DNA of 52,162 nucleotides, from contig NZ_JAAKZC010000015.1 in NCBI RefSeq assembly GCF_015230015.1, positions 1-52,162 of the forward strand, read 5' to 3'. The translations under genes were made by a program, and so were the position numbers. The notes under the pieces are model-generated. The model did no database searches. It had not been told where the DNA came from and was given only the letters and a program-made list of their open reading frames with translations. Below are positions 25,702 to 32,273 of the stretch, piece by piece. Source of the stretch: Campylobacter concisus (GTDB lineage Bacteria > Campylobacterota > Campylobacteria > Campylobacterales > Campylobacteraceae). The first letter of the stretch is position 1. The number at the start of each line of letters is the position of its first letter.

Positions 25702-26631
25702 ATGCAGTTAGCAGACAGAATAAAAGACTTCATCGAAGCTAATAAATCAAGCGGTATGAGTCAGAACAAATTTGCTACGGCGTTGGGAATAAATCCCGCG
25801 TATATTTCGGGATATATAAAGGAAGGCTCTAGCTACAAGTATGCCGACAAAGTAGAAGAGCCAGCTAAGAACTATCTTGACAATTTTATCCAAAAAGTGG
25901 ACGTTTTACAAGACGAGCTACCTTTCGTAAAAACCAAGGACGCCAAGAGCATACATGCGGTGATCGGCTGGGCGGTGCAAGATAGGGATATGGCGATGAT
26001 AAGCGGGGTAGCTGGCAGCGGAAAGACTAGAGCCGTGCGAGAATACGCAAGAACGCATCCGGACAGCATTCTAATTGAAGCCACCATAAATACGTCCGCA
26101 AAGAGTCTTTTTAAAATTTTAGCCAGAGAGCTCGGACTAAACGACAAAGGAAGCATAGATGAGCTAATACGTCAAAGCGCGGAAGCCCTAAAAAAGGTAA
26201 GCAGAACAATCATTATAGACGAGGCCGAGCATTTGCCTTATCGTGCGCTTGAAAGCTTGCGCAGGATGCACGATTTTAGTCGTGCTACTCTGGTGCTTGT
26301 GGGTACTAACAAGCTGCTCATAAATTTAACAGCTTCAAAGAGCGGAAACGAGCTAGAACAGCTAAGCTCGAGAGTCGGAAATAAATGGATACTATGCGGA
26401 CTTTCCTACGTAGACGAAGATAAGAAAAAGATAAGAGACGATCTAGAAGCAGTTTGTAAAAACTTCGGCGTAACGCAAAAACCATGCATCGATCTAATAG
26501 AAGCGCTAGCTAAAGGAAATTTCAGAAAGACCGAAAAGCTGTTAAGAAGGGCGAAGATGCTAAGCGAATATGCAAAGACCCTTATAAATGAAGACGTAGT
26601 CAAAGAGGCTACGAAGATGTTGCTTTTATAG
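25702..26631 (+). CDS. Mu transposition protein B (AAA+ ATPase)
   Basis: 309 residues, ATG with AAAGGAGG leader. The N-terminal helix-turn-helix (SQNKFATALGINPAYISGYI, about 18-40) is followed by an AAA+ domain with Walker A GVAGSGKT (about 104-111), Walker B TIIIDEAEHLP (about 170), a sensor in LVLVGTNKLL (near 200), and a C-terminal helical domain. MuB forms ATP-dependent filaments on target DNA, stimulates MuA and gives target immunity. Position after MuA is canonical. Confidence 0.93.
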   Translation: MQLADRIKDFIEANKSSGMSQNKFATALGINPAYISGYIKEGSSYKYADKVEEPAKNYLDNFIQKVDVLQDELPFVKTKDAKSIHAVIGWAVQDRDMAMISGVAGSGKTRAVREYARTHPDSILIEATINTSAKSLFKILARELGLNDKGSIDELIRQSAEALKKVSRTIIIDEAEHLPYRALESLRRMHDFSRATLVLVGTNKLLINLTASKSGNELEQLSSRVGNKWILCGLSYVDEDKKKIRDDLEAVCKNFGVTQKPCIDLIEALAKGNFRKTEKLLRRAKMLSEYAKTLINEDVVKEATKMLLL

Positions 26632-26656
26632 TTGTAACAGTTGTAATAGTTGTAAG
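26627..26656 (+). repeat. Three tandem 9-base repeats (AGTTGTAAN) after MuB
   Basis: AGTTGTAAC, AGTTGTAAT and AGTTGTAAG follow one another without gaps from 26630 to 26656, starting inside the MuB stop codon. The 11-mer TATAGTTGTAA (26627-26637) recurs as an inverted pair at 29133-29180. The last repeat runs into the ribosome site of the next gene. It could be a binding site for a prophage regulator. Confidence 0.6.
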
Positions 26657-26665
26657 GAGTAAAAA

Positions 26666-26923
26666 ATGATGGATATAGCTATAAATCCTCTTGAAAATAG
26701 CGCAGTTGATCGAACACAAGCGGCGGGGCTAGTTAGACTGGTAAGAGAATTTGAAGAAAAAGGATTTGAAATGAGAGTAAGTGCTAAAGGTGAGCTATGG
26801 GGCATAAGGCGCGGAAATATGATAAAGGGTCAAAAGGCCGACTACTCAAAGAGTATGTTTAAGCTAGTAGGCAAATATATCATAAGAACCGCCGACGGCA
26901 AAGTAATCGATACGGCAGCTTAA
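26666..26923 (+). CDS. Hypothetical early prophage protein (85 aa)
   Basis: Starts with MMDIAIN after an AAGGAG leader. The product has a helix (VRLVREFEEKGFEM) followed by a beta-rich stretch (RVSAKGELWGIRRG) and a basic middle. No family recognised. It sits between MuB and a DUF4406-like gene in the early operon. A bulged hairpin (about 26937-26957, GGGAGCTC/GAGCTTCC) follows. Confidence 0.65.
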   Translation: MMDIAINPLENSAVDRTQAAGLVRLVREFEEKGFEMRVSAKGELWGIRRGNMIKGQKADYSKSMFKLVGKYIIRTADGKVIDTAA

Positions 26924-26986
26924 TTTTGATTTTTCGGGAGCTCTGCGGAGCTTCCTATAAAGTTAAATTTTAAGAAAGGAGAATAA

Positions 26987-27328
26987 ATGAAAACAGCGAG
27001 ACTCGTCTTTGTTTCTACGCCCTATGCCAGCATCGAGTGTAAAGACAGAGACAGAAACTATTACGCTAAGCAAATAGCGCAGCAGGCTTGCGCTATCGTC
27101 AGAGCTAATGGCTACGAGCCTATCTCGCCCGTGCTTGCGTGGATAGACGTATATAGCGAGCTTGAGCGTGAAAGAGTAATGAAAAACTGCGAAGAACTGC
27201 TTAGAGTGTGCAGCTACTACTACAGCCACCCGTGCAAATGGAGCGACAAGAGTAAGGGCATGGCACAAGAGGCGGCATGGGCTAAAGAATATGGTCTTAG
27301 TGAGCTTAAATTTAGTTTGTTTGAGTGA
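26987..27328 (+). CDS. DUF4406/DUF1937-like protein (deoxyribosyltransferase fold)
   Basis: 113 residues, ATG with AAAGGAG leader. The order VFVSTPYAS, RNYYAKQIAQQA, GYEPISPVLAW, SELERERVMKNCEELLR and SKGMAQEAAWAKEYG matches the small phage proteins of the nucleoside 2-deoxyribosyltransferase-like fold. The reaction is unknown. Nucleotide salvage or base modification are possibilities, neither shown by the sequence. The Glu in MAQEAAWA would be the candidate catalytic residue by analogy. Confidence 0.7.
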   Translation: MKTARLVFVSTPYASIECKDRDRNYYAKQIAQQACAIVRANGYEPISPVLAWIDVYSELERERVMKNCEELLRVCSYYYSHPCKWSDKSKGMAQEAAWAKEYGLSELKFSLFE

Positions 27329-27363
27329 TAGGGCTAATAAAAATTTTTAATGAGGAGTAAAAG

Positions 27364-27852
27364 ATGCAAATAAGTAGTTTTAGCGACGTAGACGTTGCTT
27401 TAAAAAGACTATGCGAAGTAAGCGTAGGTATAGAAAAAATCAATGGCGAAGTAACGCTTGAATGCAACCGTATAAAAGAAGCTAGAAAGAGTGAAGTTGA
27501 AAGACTTGAGAGCGAAAAAAGCTACATTGAGCAGCAAATCACACTATTTTGTGAGGACAATAAGGCTGAATTTGCCGAAAAACGCTCTAAGGAATTTACC
27601 TTCGGCGAGATCGGCTATCGCATAAGTAAGAGCGTAAGAGTACCTAGCGTAAAAGCCAAGCTTGAGAGCTTGCTAAACTCCATAAAGGCGTTTGGGCTAG
27701 GCAAAGAGTGCATCATATACGAAGAAAAGCCTAATAAAGAAGCGCTTGCGGAGCTAAAAGACGAGGATTTGGTAAAGCTCGGTCTTAAAAGAGTGGTAAA
27801 AGATAATTTTAGGATAGTGCCTAAAATAGAGAGTTTGGAGGTAGGAAAATGA
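27364..27852 (+). CDS. gam: Mu Gam-like host-nuclease inhibitor
   Basis: 162 residues. The long N-terminal coiled helix (residues about 10-80, rich in Glu/Lys) followed by a beta hairpin (EFTFGEIGYRISKSVRVP) and an EEKPNKEALAEL motif is the Gam fold, a Ku-like protein that binds DNA ends and blocks exonucleases. It protects transposition intermediates. The stop overlaps the next ATG (ATGA). Confidence 0.9.
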   Translation: MQISSFSDVDVALKRLCEVSVGIEKINGEVTLECNRIKEARKSEVERLESEKSYIEQQITLFCEDNKAEFAEKRSKEFTFGEIGYRISKSVRVPSVKAKLESLLNSIKAFGLGKECIIYEEKPNKEALAELKDEDLVKLGLKRVVKDNFRIVPKIESLEVGK

Positions 27853-27977
27853 ACGAGATAAAGAGCGATTTTCAAATTTACTGGAGTGAATATAAAAAGT
27901 TAAAAGATAGCAAAAATAGGCTTTTGCCTAGGTTTGTAAGACGAGAAAAATTAAGAATTTGCGTTAAAGGGCTTTAA
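27849..27977 (+). CDS. Small hypothetical protein (42 aa)
   Basis: An ATG overlapping the gam stop codon (ATGA) opens a 42-codon frame for a very basic peptide (DFQIYWSEYKKLKDSKNRL, then RFVRREKLRI). Translational coupling to gam and high Lys/Arg content support a real product; the function is unknown. A strong hairpin starts 2 bases after its stop. Confidence 0.5.
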   Translation: MNEIKSDFQIYWSEYKKLKDSKNRLLPRFVRREKLRICVKGL

Positions 27978-27978
27978 G

Positions 27979-28022
27979 CCCTTTAAAGAGCGTTTTAAAC
28001 CACTTTAACGCTCTTTAAAGGG
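27979..28022 (+). terminator. Long perfect hairpin in the early operon
   Basis: A 16-base arm (27979-27994, CCCTTTAAAGAGCGTT) pairs perfectly with 28007-28022 across a 12-base loop. A TTTAATTTT tail follows. It can terminate or attenuate early transcription before the RepA-like and late-regulator genes, or protect the upstream message. Confidence 0.65.
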
Positions 28023-28044
28023 TTTAATTTTAAGGAAAGACGGT

Positions 28045-28248
28045 TTGACAACTAAACAAAAAATTCATCTTAATAATCTGCACGCAAAAAAGAGAGAATC
28101 GTATCAAGCTAGACTTAATAATGTCCTAAGCTACGATCTTAGTTTTTACCGTTTTAAAAACGGAAAACTAAACGTATCTAAGTTAGCTAGGTGTAGCGGT
28201 TTAAGCCGTGGATTTTTAGAAAAAGAGCTGTGGAAAAAAGGATTATAA
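28045..28248 (+). CDS. Small helix-turn-helix protein (67 aa)
   Basis: TTG start at 28045 behind AAGGAAAG. The basic N-terminus is followed by KLNVSKLARCSGLSRGFLEKEL, a typical helix-turn-helix. It is translationally coupled to the RepA-like ATPase (TAATG overlap at 28246-28250), which suggests they act together, perhaps as a DNA-binding partner and motor. Confidence 0.6.
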   Translation: MTTKQKIHLNNLHAKKRESYQARLNNVLSYDLSFYRFKNGKLNVSKLARCSGLSRGFLEKELWKKGL

Positions 28249-29210
28249 TGAGCGAAATTTTCGAGTTTTTAAAAAGTTCTAGCCTAACCAAGGATAGTTT
28301 CAACGAAAAGGTCGAGTTTTTGATAGAGGGCTTTTTAGTAAAGCAGCTAATCACACTGATCTACGCGGACGGTGGCACGGGCAAAAGCTACATGGCCTTT
28401 GCTCTAGCTAAAAAACTTTGCAAAGAGGGTCAAAGGGTATTTTTCATAGACTACGACAACCCAGTAGGCGTACTCAAACAGCGCGGCGTAGATAGGTTAC
28501 TTATAGAAAGCTACGAGAATATGAATTATATCCAGCGCTCCACTTTGGAGCTTTGCGGATTCGAGCTTGTTTTAAAGCTAGAAGAAAATGCCGTAGGCAA
28601 AGCTTACAAAGATTGCGTTTTTATCCTGGATAGCTTGCGGGATTTCGTAGACATCAACAACGACAACCGCATAAATAGGCTGTTCGGCGCACTTAAGAAT
28701 TTACGCGAAGCTGGAGCCACGATCATCATCTTGCATCACTCTAACAAAGACGGTAAAAACTATCAAGGCAGCAACCATATAAGAAATTCTCTCGACGTTA
28801 TGTATCATCTACTAAAACGCCCTAGCAAGGAAAACGAGTTAAATTTCTTACTTGAAGTAGCCAAGGAAAGAGCCGGAGTAAAAGATAGCGGTTTTTGTGT
28901 AAAAACGCTAAATTTAGAACTAAACGAGCTTGACGTTGAAGTAGCTAGAATGAGTGAATACGAGCTAAATTTTACTACTCTAGCGCAAAAGATACTAGCC
29001 GGCGGCGAGGCAAACAAGACCGAGCTACTAAACGCTATGAATTACGAAAAAGACGATAGAACGGCTAGGGATTGCCTGGATAAATTCGACGGCAAGCTAT
29101 GGTTTAGCCGTAAAATGGGCAAGAGCGTGATATATAGTTGTAAAGCGGAGACTACAACCGATACAACTGTTACAACTATAAGGGAAAATACCTTAAATTT
29201 GGCGGTTTGA
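28248..29210 (+). CDS. RepA-like AAA/RecA-fold ATPase
   Basis: 320 residues from the ATG at 28248, preceded by AAAGGA; an in-frame ATG at 28230 lacks spacing. Walker A is GGTGKS (near 42), followed by VFFIDYDNP, Walker B-like CVFILDSLRD (near 130) and ILHHSNKDG with the sensor His pair (near 160). This is the hexameric RepA/DnaB-like helicase-related ATPase family of plasmids and phages. Classical Mu has no such gene in its early region. The C-terminal 80 residues look like a winged helix (EANKTELLNAMNYEKDDRT). Confidence 0.8.
   Translation: MSEIFEFLKSSSLTKDSFNEKVEFLIEGFLVKQLITLIYADGGTGKSYMAFALAKKLCKEGQRVFFIDYDNPVGVLKQRGVDRLLIESYENMNYIQRSTLELCGFELVLKLEENAVGKAYKDCVFILDSLRDFVDINNDNRINRLFGALKNLREAGATIIILHHSNKDGKNYQGSNHIRNSLDVMYHLLKRPSKENELNFLLEVAKERAGVKDSGFCVKTLNLELNELDVEVARMSEYELNFTTLAQKILAGGEANKTELLNAMNYEKDDRTARDCLDKFDGKLWFSRKMGKSVIYSCKAETTTDTTVTTIRENTLNLAV
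29133..29180. repeat. 11-bp inverted repeat TATAGTTGTAA / TTACAACTATA
   Basis: TATAGTTGTAA (29133-29143) and its exact inverse (29170-29180) flank 26 bases that hold two further ACAAC units. It lies in the 3' coding end of the ATPase gene, encoding a Thr-rich tail (TTTDTTVTT). The same 11-mer is present after MuB (26627-26637), so it is unlikely to be only a coding effect. Confidence 0.5.
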
Positions 29211-29211
29211 G

Positions 29212-29715
29212 ATGAATACGAGCGAACTAAAAAAATACTATATAAAAATGATACAAACATTGAAGCACAACTATTTCGTGGATGACGAGTGCAGGAAAGT
29301 ATATTTACGGGCGCAATTTGGCAAAGATAGCCTGAAAGAGCTAAGTATAGAGGAGCTTAGGGTTGTGCTAGAGGTCGTGGGATACAAGCCCCATAAAGAC
29401 ACAAATTTTAAAAGACCTGCGCACAAAACCAAAGCAACCCGCAAAACCAAAGCAAACAAAACGTCTAGTCCTTCTTTTGTAGCCGGCGAAGATCTAACGC
29501 CCGCTAAAGGCAGCCTATACGCTACTAAAAAGCAACTTGAAACTATGACCGGTATCTGGGAAGAGATAGCCAACGTAAAAACAGGCATGGCTTTAAGAGA
29601 GTTCATCTTTAGGATAGTTAAAATCAGACCTTTGCATCTTAAATTTCTATCAAGATCCGATGCCGCCGACGTCGTGCAAGCCCTTATTCAAATGAAAGAC
29701 AAATACTACAAATGA
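29212..29715 (+). CDS. gemA: GemA (Mu gp16 family) regulatory protein
   Basis: 167 residues. After a helical start there is a basic Lys/Thr-rich linker (about 65-85), then the DUF1018 core YATKKQLETMTGIWEEIAN with ALREFIFRI and DVVQALIQMKDKY. In Mu, GemA modulates host gene expression and supercoiling. It overlaps mor by 4 bases (ATGA). A basic linker of this kind would suit DNA contact. Confidence 0.85.
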   Translation: MNTSELKKYYIKMIQTLKHNYFVDDECRKVYLRAQFGKDSLKELSIEELRVVLEVVGYKPHKDTNFKRPAHKTKATRKTKANKTSSPSFVAGEDLTPAKGSLYATKKQLETMTGIWEEIANVKTGMALREFIFRIVKIRPLHLKFLSRSDAADVVQALIQMKDKYYK

Positions 29716-29993
29716 TAAATAGCTTCGATATATTTGCCGAGTTCTACAACCGCGTCAAAGAGAGCGAAAACATGGCTGACATCATTAAAGAATACGGCGG
29801 AGCAAATATTTACGTGCCAAGCTACAAAGGTACGTTTAGAAACTACGATATACTCAAAGAATACGAAGAAGGCATAGAGCTAGGCAAGCCACGCCCAGTA
29901 GTCATTCGCGAAATCGCCGCAAAGCATAACTTGAGCTATAACAGCGTTTGTGCCATAACCAAAGAGTTAAGAGAGCCTAGTTTGTTCGAGTAA
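29712..29993 (+). CDS. mor: Mor-family middle transcription activator
   Basis: 93 residues. The YGGANIYVPSYKG block is the dimerisation strand typical of Mor/C proteins. It is followed by a DILKEYEEGIELG helix and a helix-turn-helix (VIREIAAKHNLSYNSVCAITKEL). It should activate the divergent head and tail promoters. It is the last gene of the early strand, and a strong terminator follows. Confidence 0.85.
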   Translation: MINSFDIFAEFYNRVKESENMADIIKEYGGANIYVPSYKGTFRNYDILKEYEEGIELGKPRPVVIREIAAKHNLSYNSVCAITKELREPSLFE

Positions 29994-29998
29994 AGACT

Positions 29999-30028
29999 AT
30001 ACGTAATGGCCTGATCGCCATTACGTAT
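29999..30028. terminator. Bidirectional terminator between early and head regions
   Basis: ATACGTAATGGC (29999-30010) pairs perfectly with GCCATTACGTAT (30017-30028) across 6 bases. A TTTTGTAT tail follows on the plus strand. It separates convergent transcription from the early operon and the minus-strand gene at 30021-30320. Confidence 0.8.
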
Positions 30029-30320
30029 TTTGTATAAAGTATGGAGTAGAAGCAACCGAACTGGATGAATTGAACGTTTTTTGGAGTTCTACGTTATTTA
30101 CCTGTGTTTTGTTTTGATAATCCAAATTTGCTTTATAGTTGTCTACTCCCATTTGACTATTGGATTGCCAAACCTCTTTTTCAGTAGCCATAAAGCCTTT
30201 GCATAGATCAACATAAAGCCCTAAAACATCTTTCTTAATGTTTTCATCTTGCATAGATGATATTTGTTTTTCTAGGAAATCTAGAACCCTGCTTTGTTGA
30301 CAATTAATAAAAGGCGTCAT
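30021..30320 (-). CDS. Hypothetical AT-rich prophage gene (99 aa)
   Basis: A minus-strand gene with an ideal AAGGAGGACAAA-ATG start. The product is polar, with a helical N-terminal half (SRVLDFLEKQISSMQ) and an Asn/Gln/Ser-rich tail; no family recognised. An AT-rich gap of about 100 bases with possible promoter boxes separates it from gpG, so it may be transcribed on its own. Its 3' end lies in the bidirectional terminator. Base composition is lower in GC than the neighbouring head genes. Confidence 0.7.
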   Translation of the reverse strand: MTPFINCQQSRVLDFLEKQISSMQDENIKKDVLGLYVDLCKGFMATEKEVWQSNSQMGVDNYKANLDYQNKTQVNNVELQKTFNSSSSVASTPYFIQNT

Positions 30321-30427
30321 TTTGTCCTCCTTAATTTTTTATAATATTTTAACTTATTTTGATAAAGAAAATTTCTTAAAATATAATTAATTTTGGGAAT
30401 TTAAAAAAAATAGAAGAGACTAGACTA

Positions 30428-30913
30428 CTACTTAAAGCTATCCTTTACAAATTTTATAGCTACTTTTTTTACGACTTCTTCGGTTTTGTCAGGCAACTTT
30501 CCGCTTTTATCTACCGGTAAGAACGGGCGAGCCGCGATTCTTACGTTTTTGCTTCGCCCCGCCTTATTGGTGCCAAATTGATGAACTAGTCCATAAGCAA
30601 AGCCGTTTTTATTCGTATTATTAGATACCGTGGCTTTTTTATCGCCTGCTTTAACTACCCATTTATCTGCCAAATTTCCGTCTGATCTTAAAATGTTAGA
30701 TGACTTTCCTAATTTTTGTTTTTGCCTAATCGTACTAGGTTTCAAGGCTTGCCATTTTTGTCCGAACGGACTGCTCTCGCTCTCAAAACTAGCTTCTATT
30801 TCGTTTTGTAAGATATTGCCTAGCGTTTGCATTAGCGGTTTGGTTTTTTTCTCGATGTTTTGCAGAGATTTTAGCTTAGCTTGCAGCTCTTCTAAGCCTT
30901 TAACTTCTATCAT
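30428..30913 (-). CDS. Phage virion morphogenesis protein (Mu gpG-like)
   Basis: 161 residues of the virion-morphogenesis/tail-completion family: a helical N-terminal part (LEELQAKLKSLQNIEKK) then SSPFGQKWQALKPSTIRQK, YGLVHQFGTNKAG and RIAARPFLPVDKSG, all typical landmarks. It acts at head completion or head-tail joining. It is the last gene of the minus-strand head operon and lies just downstream (on that strand) of the structured RNA element. Confidence 0.88.
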   Translation of the reverse strand: MIEVKGLEELQAKLKSLQNIEKKTKPLMQTLGNILQNEIEASFESESSPFGQKWQALKPSTIRQKQKLGKSSNILRSDGNLADKWVVKAGDKKATVSNNTNKNGFAYGLVHQFGTNKAGRSKNVRIAARPFLPVDKSGKLPDKTEEVVKKVAIKFVKDSFK

Positions 30914-30942
30914 TTGCCTTTATTCCTTGAGAGTGGTATAAT
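30914..30942 (+). promoter_or_regulatory. Sigma-70-like promoter for a small RNA
   Basis: TTGCCT (30914-30919) and TATAAT (30937-30942) are separated by 17 bases on the plus strand, opposite to the head operon. The predicted start, about 7 bases on, coincides with the first paired base of the RNA element at 30950. Confidence 0.55.
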
Positions 30943-30948
30943 TAGTGC

Positions 30949-31051
30949 TAATCAGATGATTGATGATCGCAATGTAGTAGTCGATAGGTGCTCGCCTTGC
31001 GAGATCGGACCTGTATTGCGGGTGCAACTCCCGCCGTCATCTGATTTTTAT
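30949..31051 (+). ncRNA. Candidate structured small RNA of the prophage
   Basis: A closing stem pairs AATCAGATGA (30950-30959) with TCATCTGATT (31037-31046), 10 perfect pairs, followed at once by TTTT. Inside, a long arm stacks GCAATGTAG/CTGTATTGC (30969-30977 with 31011-31019, two G-U pairs), GTCGAT/ATCGGAC (30980-30985 with 31004-31010, one bulge) and CTCGC/GCGAG (loop CTT). A second hairpin GCGGG/CCCGC with loop TGCAACT (31018-31034) resembles a tRNA T-arm and shares two bases with the first arm. The GC-rich paired content contrasts with the AT-rich genome. A minus-strand intercistronic element upstream of gpG is the alternative reading. Confidence 0.6.
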
Positions 31052-31852
31052 AAATTGTGCTTCTTTCTCATTAGTCTTGTCTACCTTGCTTGCCGTCGCC
31101 ATATAATTAGTAAGTCCGAATTTCTTCAATTTGTAGTTTAGGTCTATGACGATCTTGTTTATCTTGCTCGCATCTTTTTCATCCTCGAACCAAAATACGA
31201 TGTTTTTATTCACGGTATCTACGCTTACGGGAGTTTTATCGTCAGCTAAAGTTTTTACTATCTTTTTTATCTCTTCTATTCGCAAATCTTGCCCATATTG
31301 CCTTTTGCGCTCAGGTCTGATGTGGAGTATGCCGTGTTTGTCTCCTGCTATATGCTCAGTCTCTATTTTGACACCCAGCAGCTTCTCGCTCTTTTTTATG
31401 ACGTCTTTACCTAGTTTTCCTAGCGCAAAGGCGACTATCGGAGCTTTTAAATTCTTCTTTACCAAAAGCTCATCTACTGCGTCATCTAAGCTTTTTTGCC
31501 AAACATAAATATCCCTTTCGTGCTCGAAGTTTTCTAATGTCTGTTTTAAATTTTTCTTTGCAAGAGTTGAAGTAATGGCGTCCAAGGCCTTATTTTGCTT
31601 ATCTTTTAAAATTTCGTCTGTTTTATCTACTTTGCCTGGGTTGTATCTAAAGTCTTTTTCTGCAGCTTGAGGTAAAAAAGAGCCATCTGCAAGTGGCACG
31701 ATACCTCTGGCTATACATTCAGCCTCAGTTAGCACCTGCACCTTGCAGCGACACCCAGCCATTTGGCGGATAGTTGGTATCCCAAAATTTATCAGTTTTA
31801 GGTAGTGTCTTGCCGTGAAGCTTCCTGTGGGCTTCTCTTGTTCTGCTATCAA
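31037..31852 (-). CDS. gp30-like head morphogenesis protein, C-terminal part with nuclease-like domain (frameshifted)
   Basis: The authentic residues begin at GCRCKVQVLTE, continuing the gp30-like protein of the next entry in another frame; upstream residues of this frame are spurious. The C-terminal 130 residues (AFALGKLG, then HIAGDKHGILHIRPERK, IEEIKKIVKTL, NKNIVFWF) resemble the phage Barnase/EndoU/ColicinE5/RelE-like (PBECR) nuclease domains often fused to phage minor head proteins. Such domains may be injected with the DNA. The family call is tentative. The stop codon overlaps the 3' arm of the structured RNA. Confidence 0.7.
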   Translation of the reverse strand: MIAEQEKPTGSFTARHYLKLINFGIPTIRQMAGCRCKVQVLTEAECIARGIVPLADGSFLPQAAEKDFRYNPGKVDKTDEILKDKQNKALDAITSTLAKKNLKQTLENFEHERDIYVWQKSLDDAVDELLVKKNLKAPIVAFALGKLGKDVIKKSEKLLGVKIETEHIAGDKHGILHIRPERKRQYGQDLRIEEIKKIVKTLADDKTPVSVDTVNKNIVFWFEDEKDASKINKIVIDLNYKLKKFGLTNYMATASKVDKTNEKEAQFIKIR

Positions 31853-32273
31853 GCACTGCAGTATAGCGGAAGTATTCGCCTAGGCTTTCCATCTGGCTTT
31901 CATACCTAGCCTTGGCGTAGGCCGTTCTCATGTTGGTATTAAATATAGTCCTTAGCCGCCTATTGCCTACGTAAATTTCTTTTTCTTCGCCGGTCTTTGG
32001 GTCTTTTACCTTGATATTTCCTAGCCAGCCTTTCTTTGCAAGCATAGGCTTTACGCTCTTTTTCCACTCGTCAAACCCAACGCCCTCTTTAAAGGCTTTG
32101 GCGAGCGAAGCCTGCATATCTTTTAAAAGGTCTAAATTTGTCATCTTGGCTATTGTAAAAGCCTTTTTGTGGGCGTCGTGCATAATCTCGTCGTAATCAA
32201 AGTGCGCTTGGGGCTTTTTGCTCTTTAAATATTCATAAACCGCCGTAGGCTCCTCGAAAAAACTAAATTTCAT
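31725..32273 (-). CDS. gp30-like (SPP1 gp7 family) minor head protein, N-terminal part (frameshifted)
   Basis: 182 residues, of which about the first 174 are genuine. The family core is RTIFNTNMRTAYAKARYE, YFRYTAVLDSRTREAHRKL, and KFWDTNYPPNGW, after which WxCRC is expected. One base appears to be missing in the GGG run (plus-strand 31754-31756), so the frame passes into a short false tail and stops. The restored protein would be about 410 residues. It overlaps the DUF935 portal gene by 11 bases. It is thought to act in procapsid assembly. Confidence 0.85.
   Translation of the reverse strand: MKFSFFEEPTAVYEYLKSKKPQAHFDYDEIMHDAHKKAFTIAKMTNLDLLKDMQASLAKAFKEGVGFDEWKKSVKPMLAKKGWLGNIKVKDPKTGEEKEIYVGNRRLRTIFNTNMRTAYAKARYESQMESLGEYFRYTAVLDSRTREAHRKLHGKTLPKTDKFWDTNYPPNGWVSLQGAGAN

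Noticed and set aside
27849-28022. CRISPR or other repeat array
   Set aside because: The TTTAAAG-rich motifs form one hairpin, not regularly spaced repeats with unique spacers. No CRISPR array was seen anywhere in the window.
30950-31046. tRNA gene
   Set aside because: A 7-bp acceptor-like stem and a T-arm-like hairpin are present, but no D-arm or anticodon arm can be placed and 14 extra bases separate the variable-arm-like hairpin from the T-like arm. Treated as a structured RNA instead.
30914-31141. Protein-coding gene on the plus strand over the structured RNA
   Set aside because: The 75-codon frame has no ribosome site, runs into the opposite head gene, and its sequence is explained by RNA pairing.
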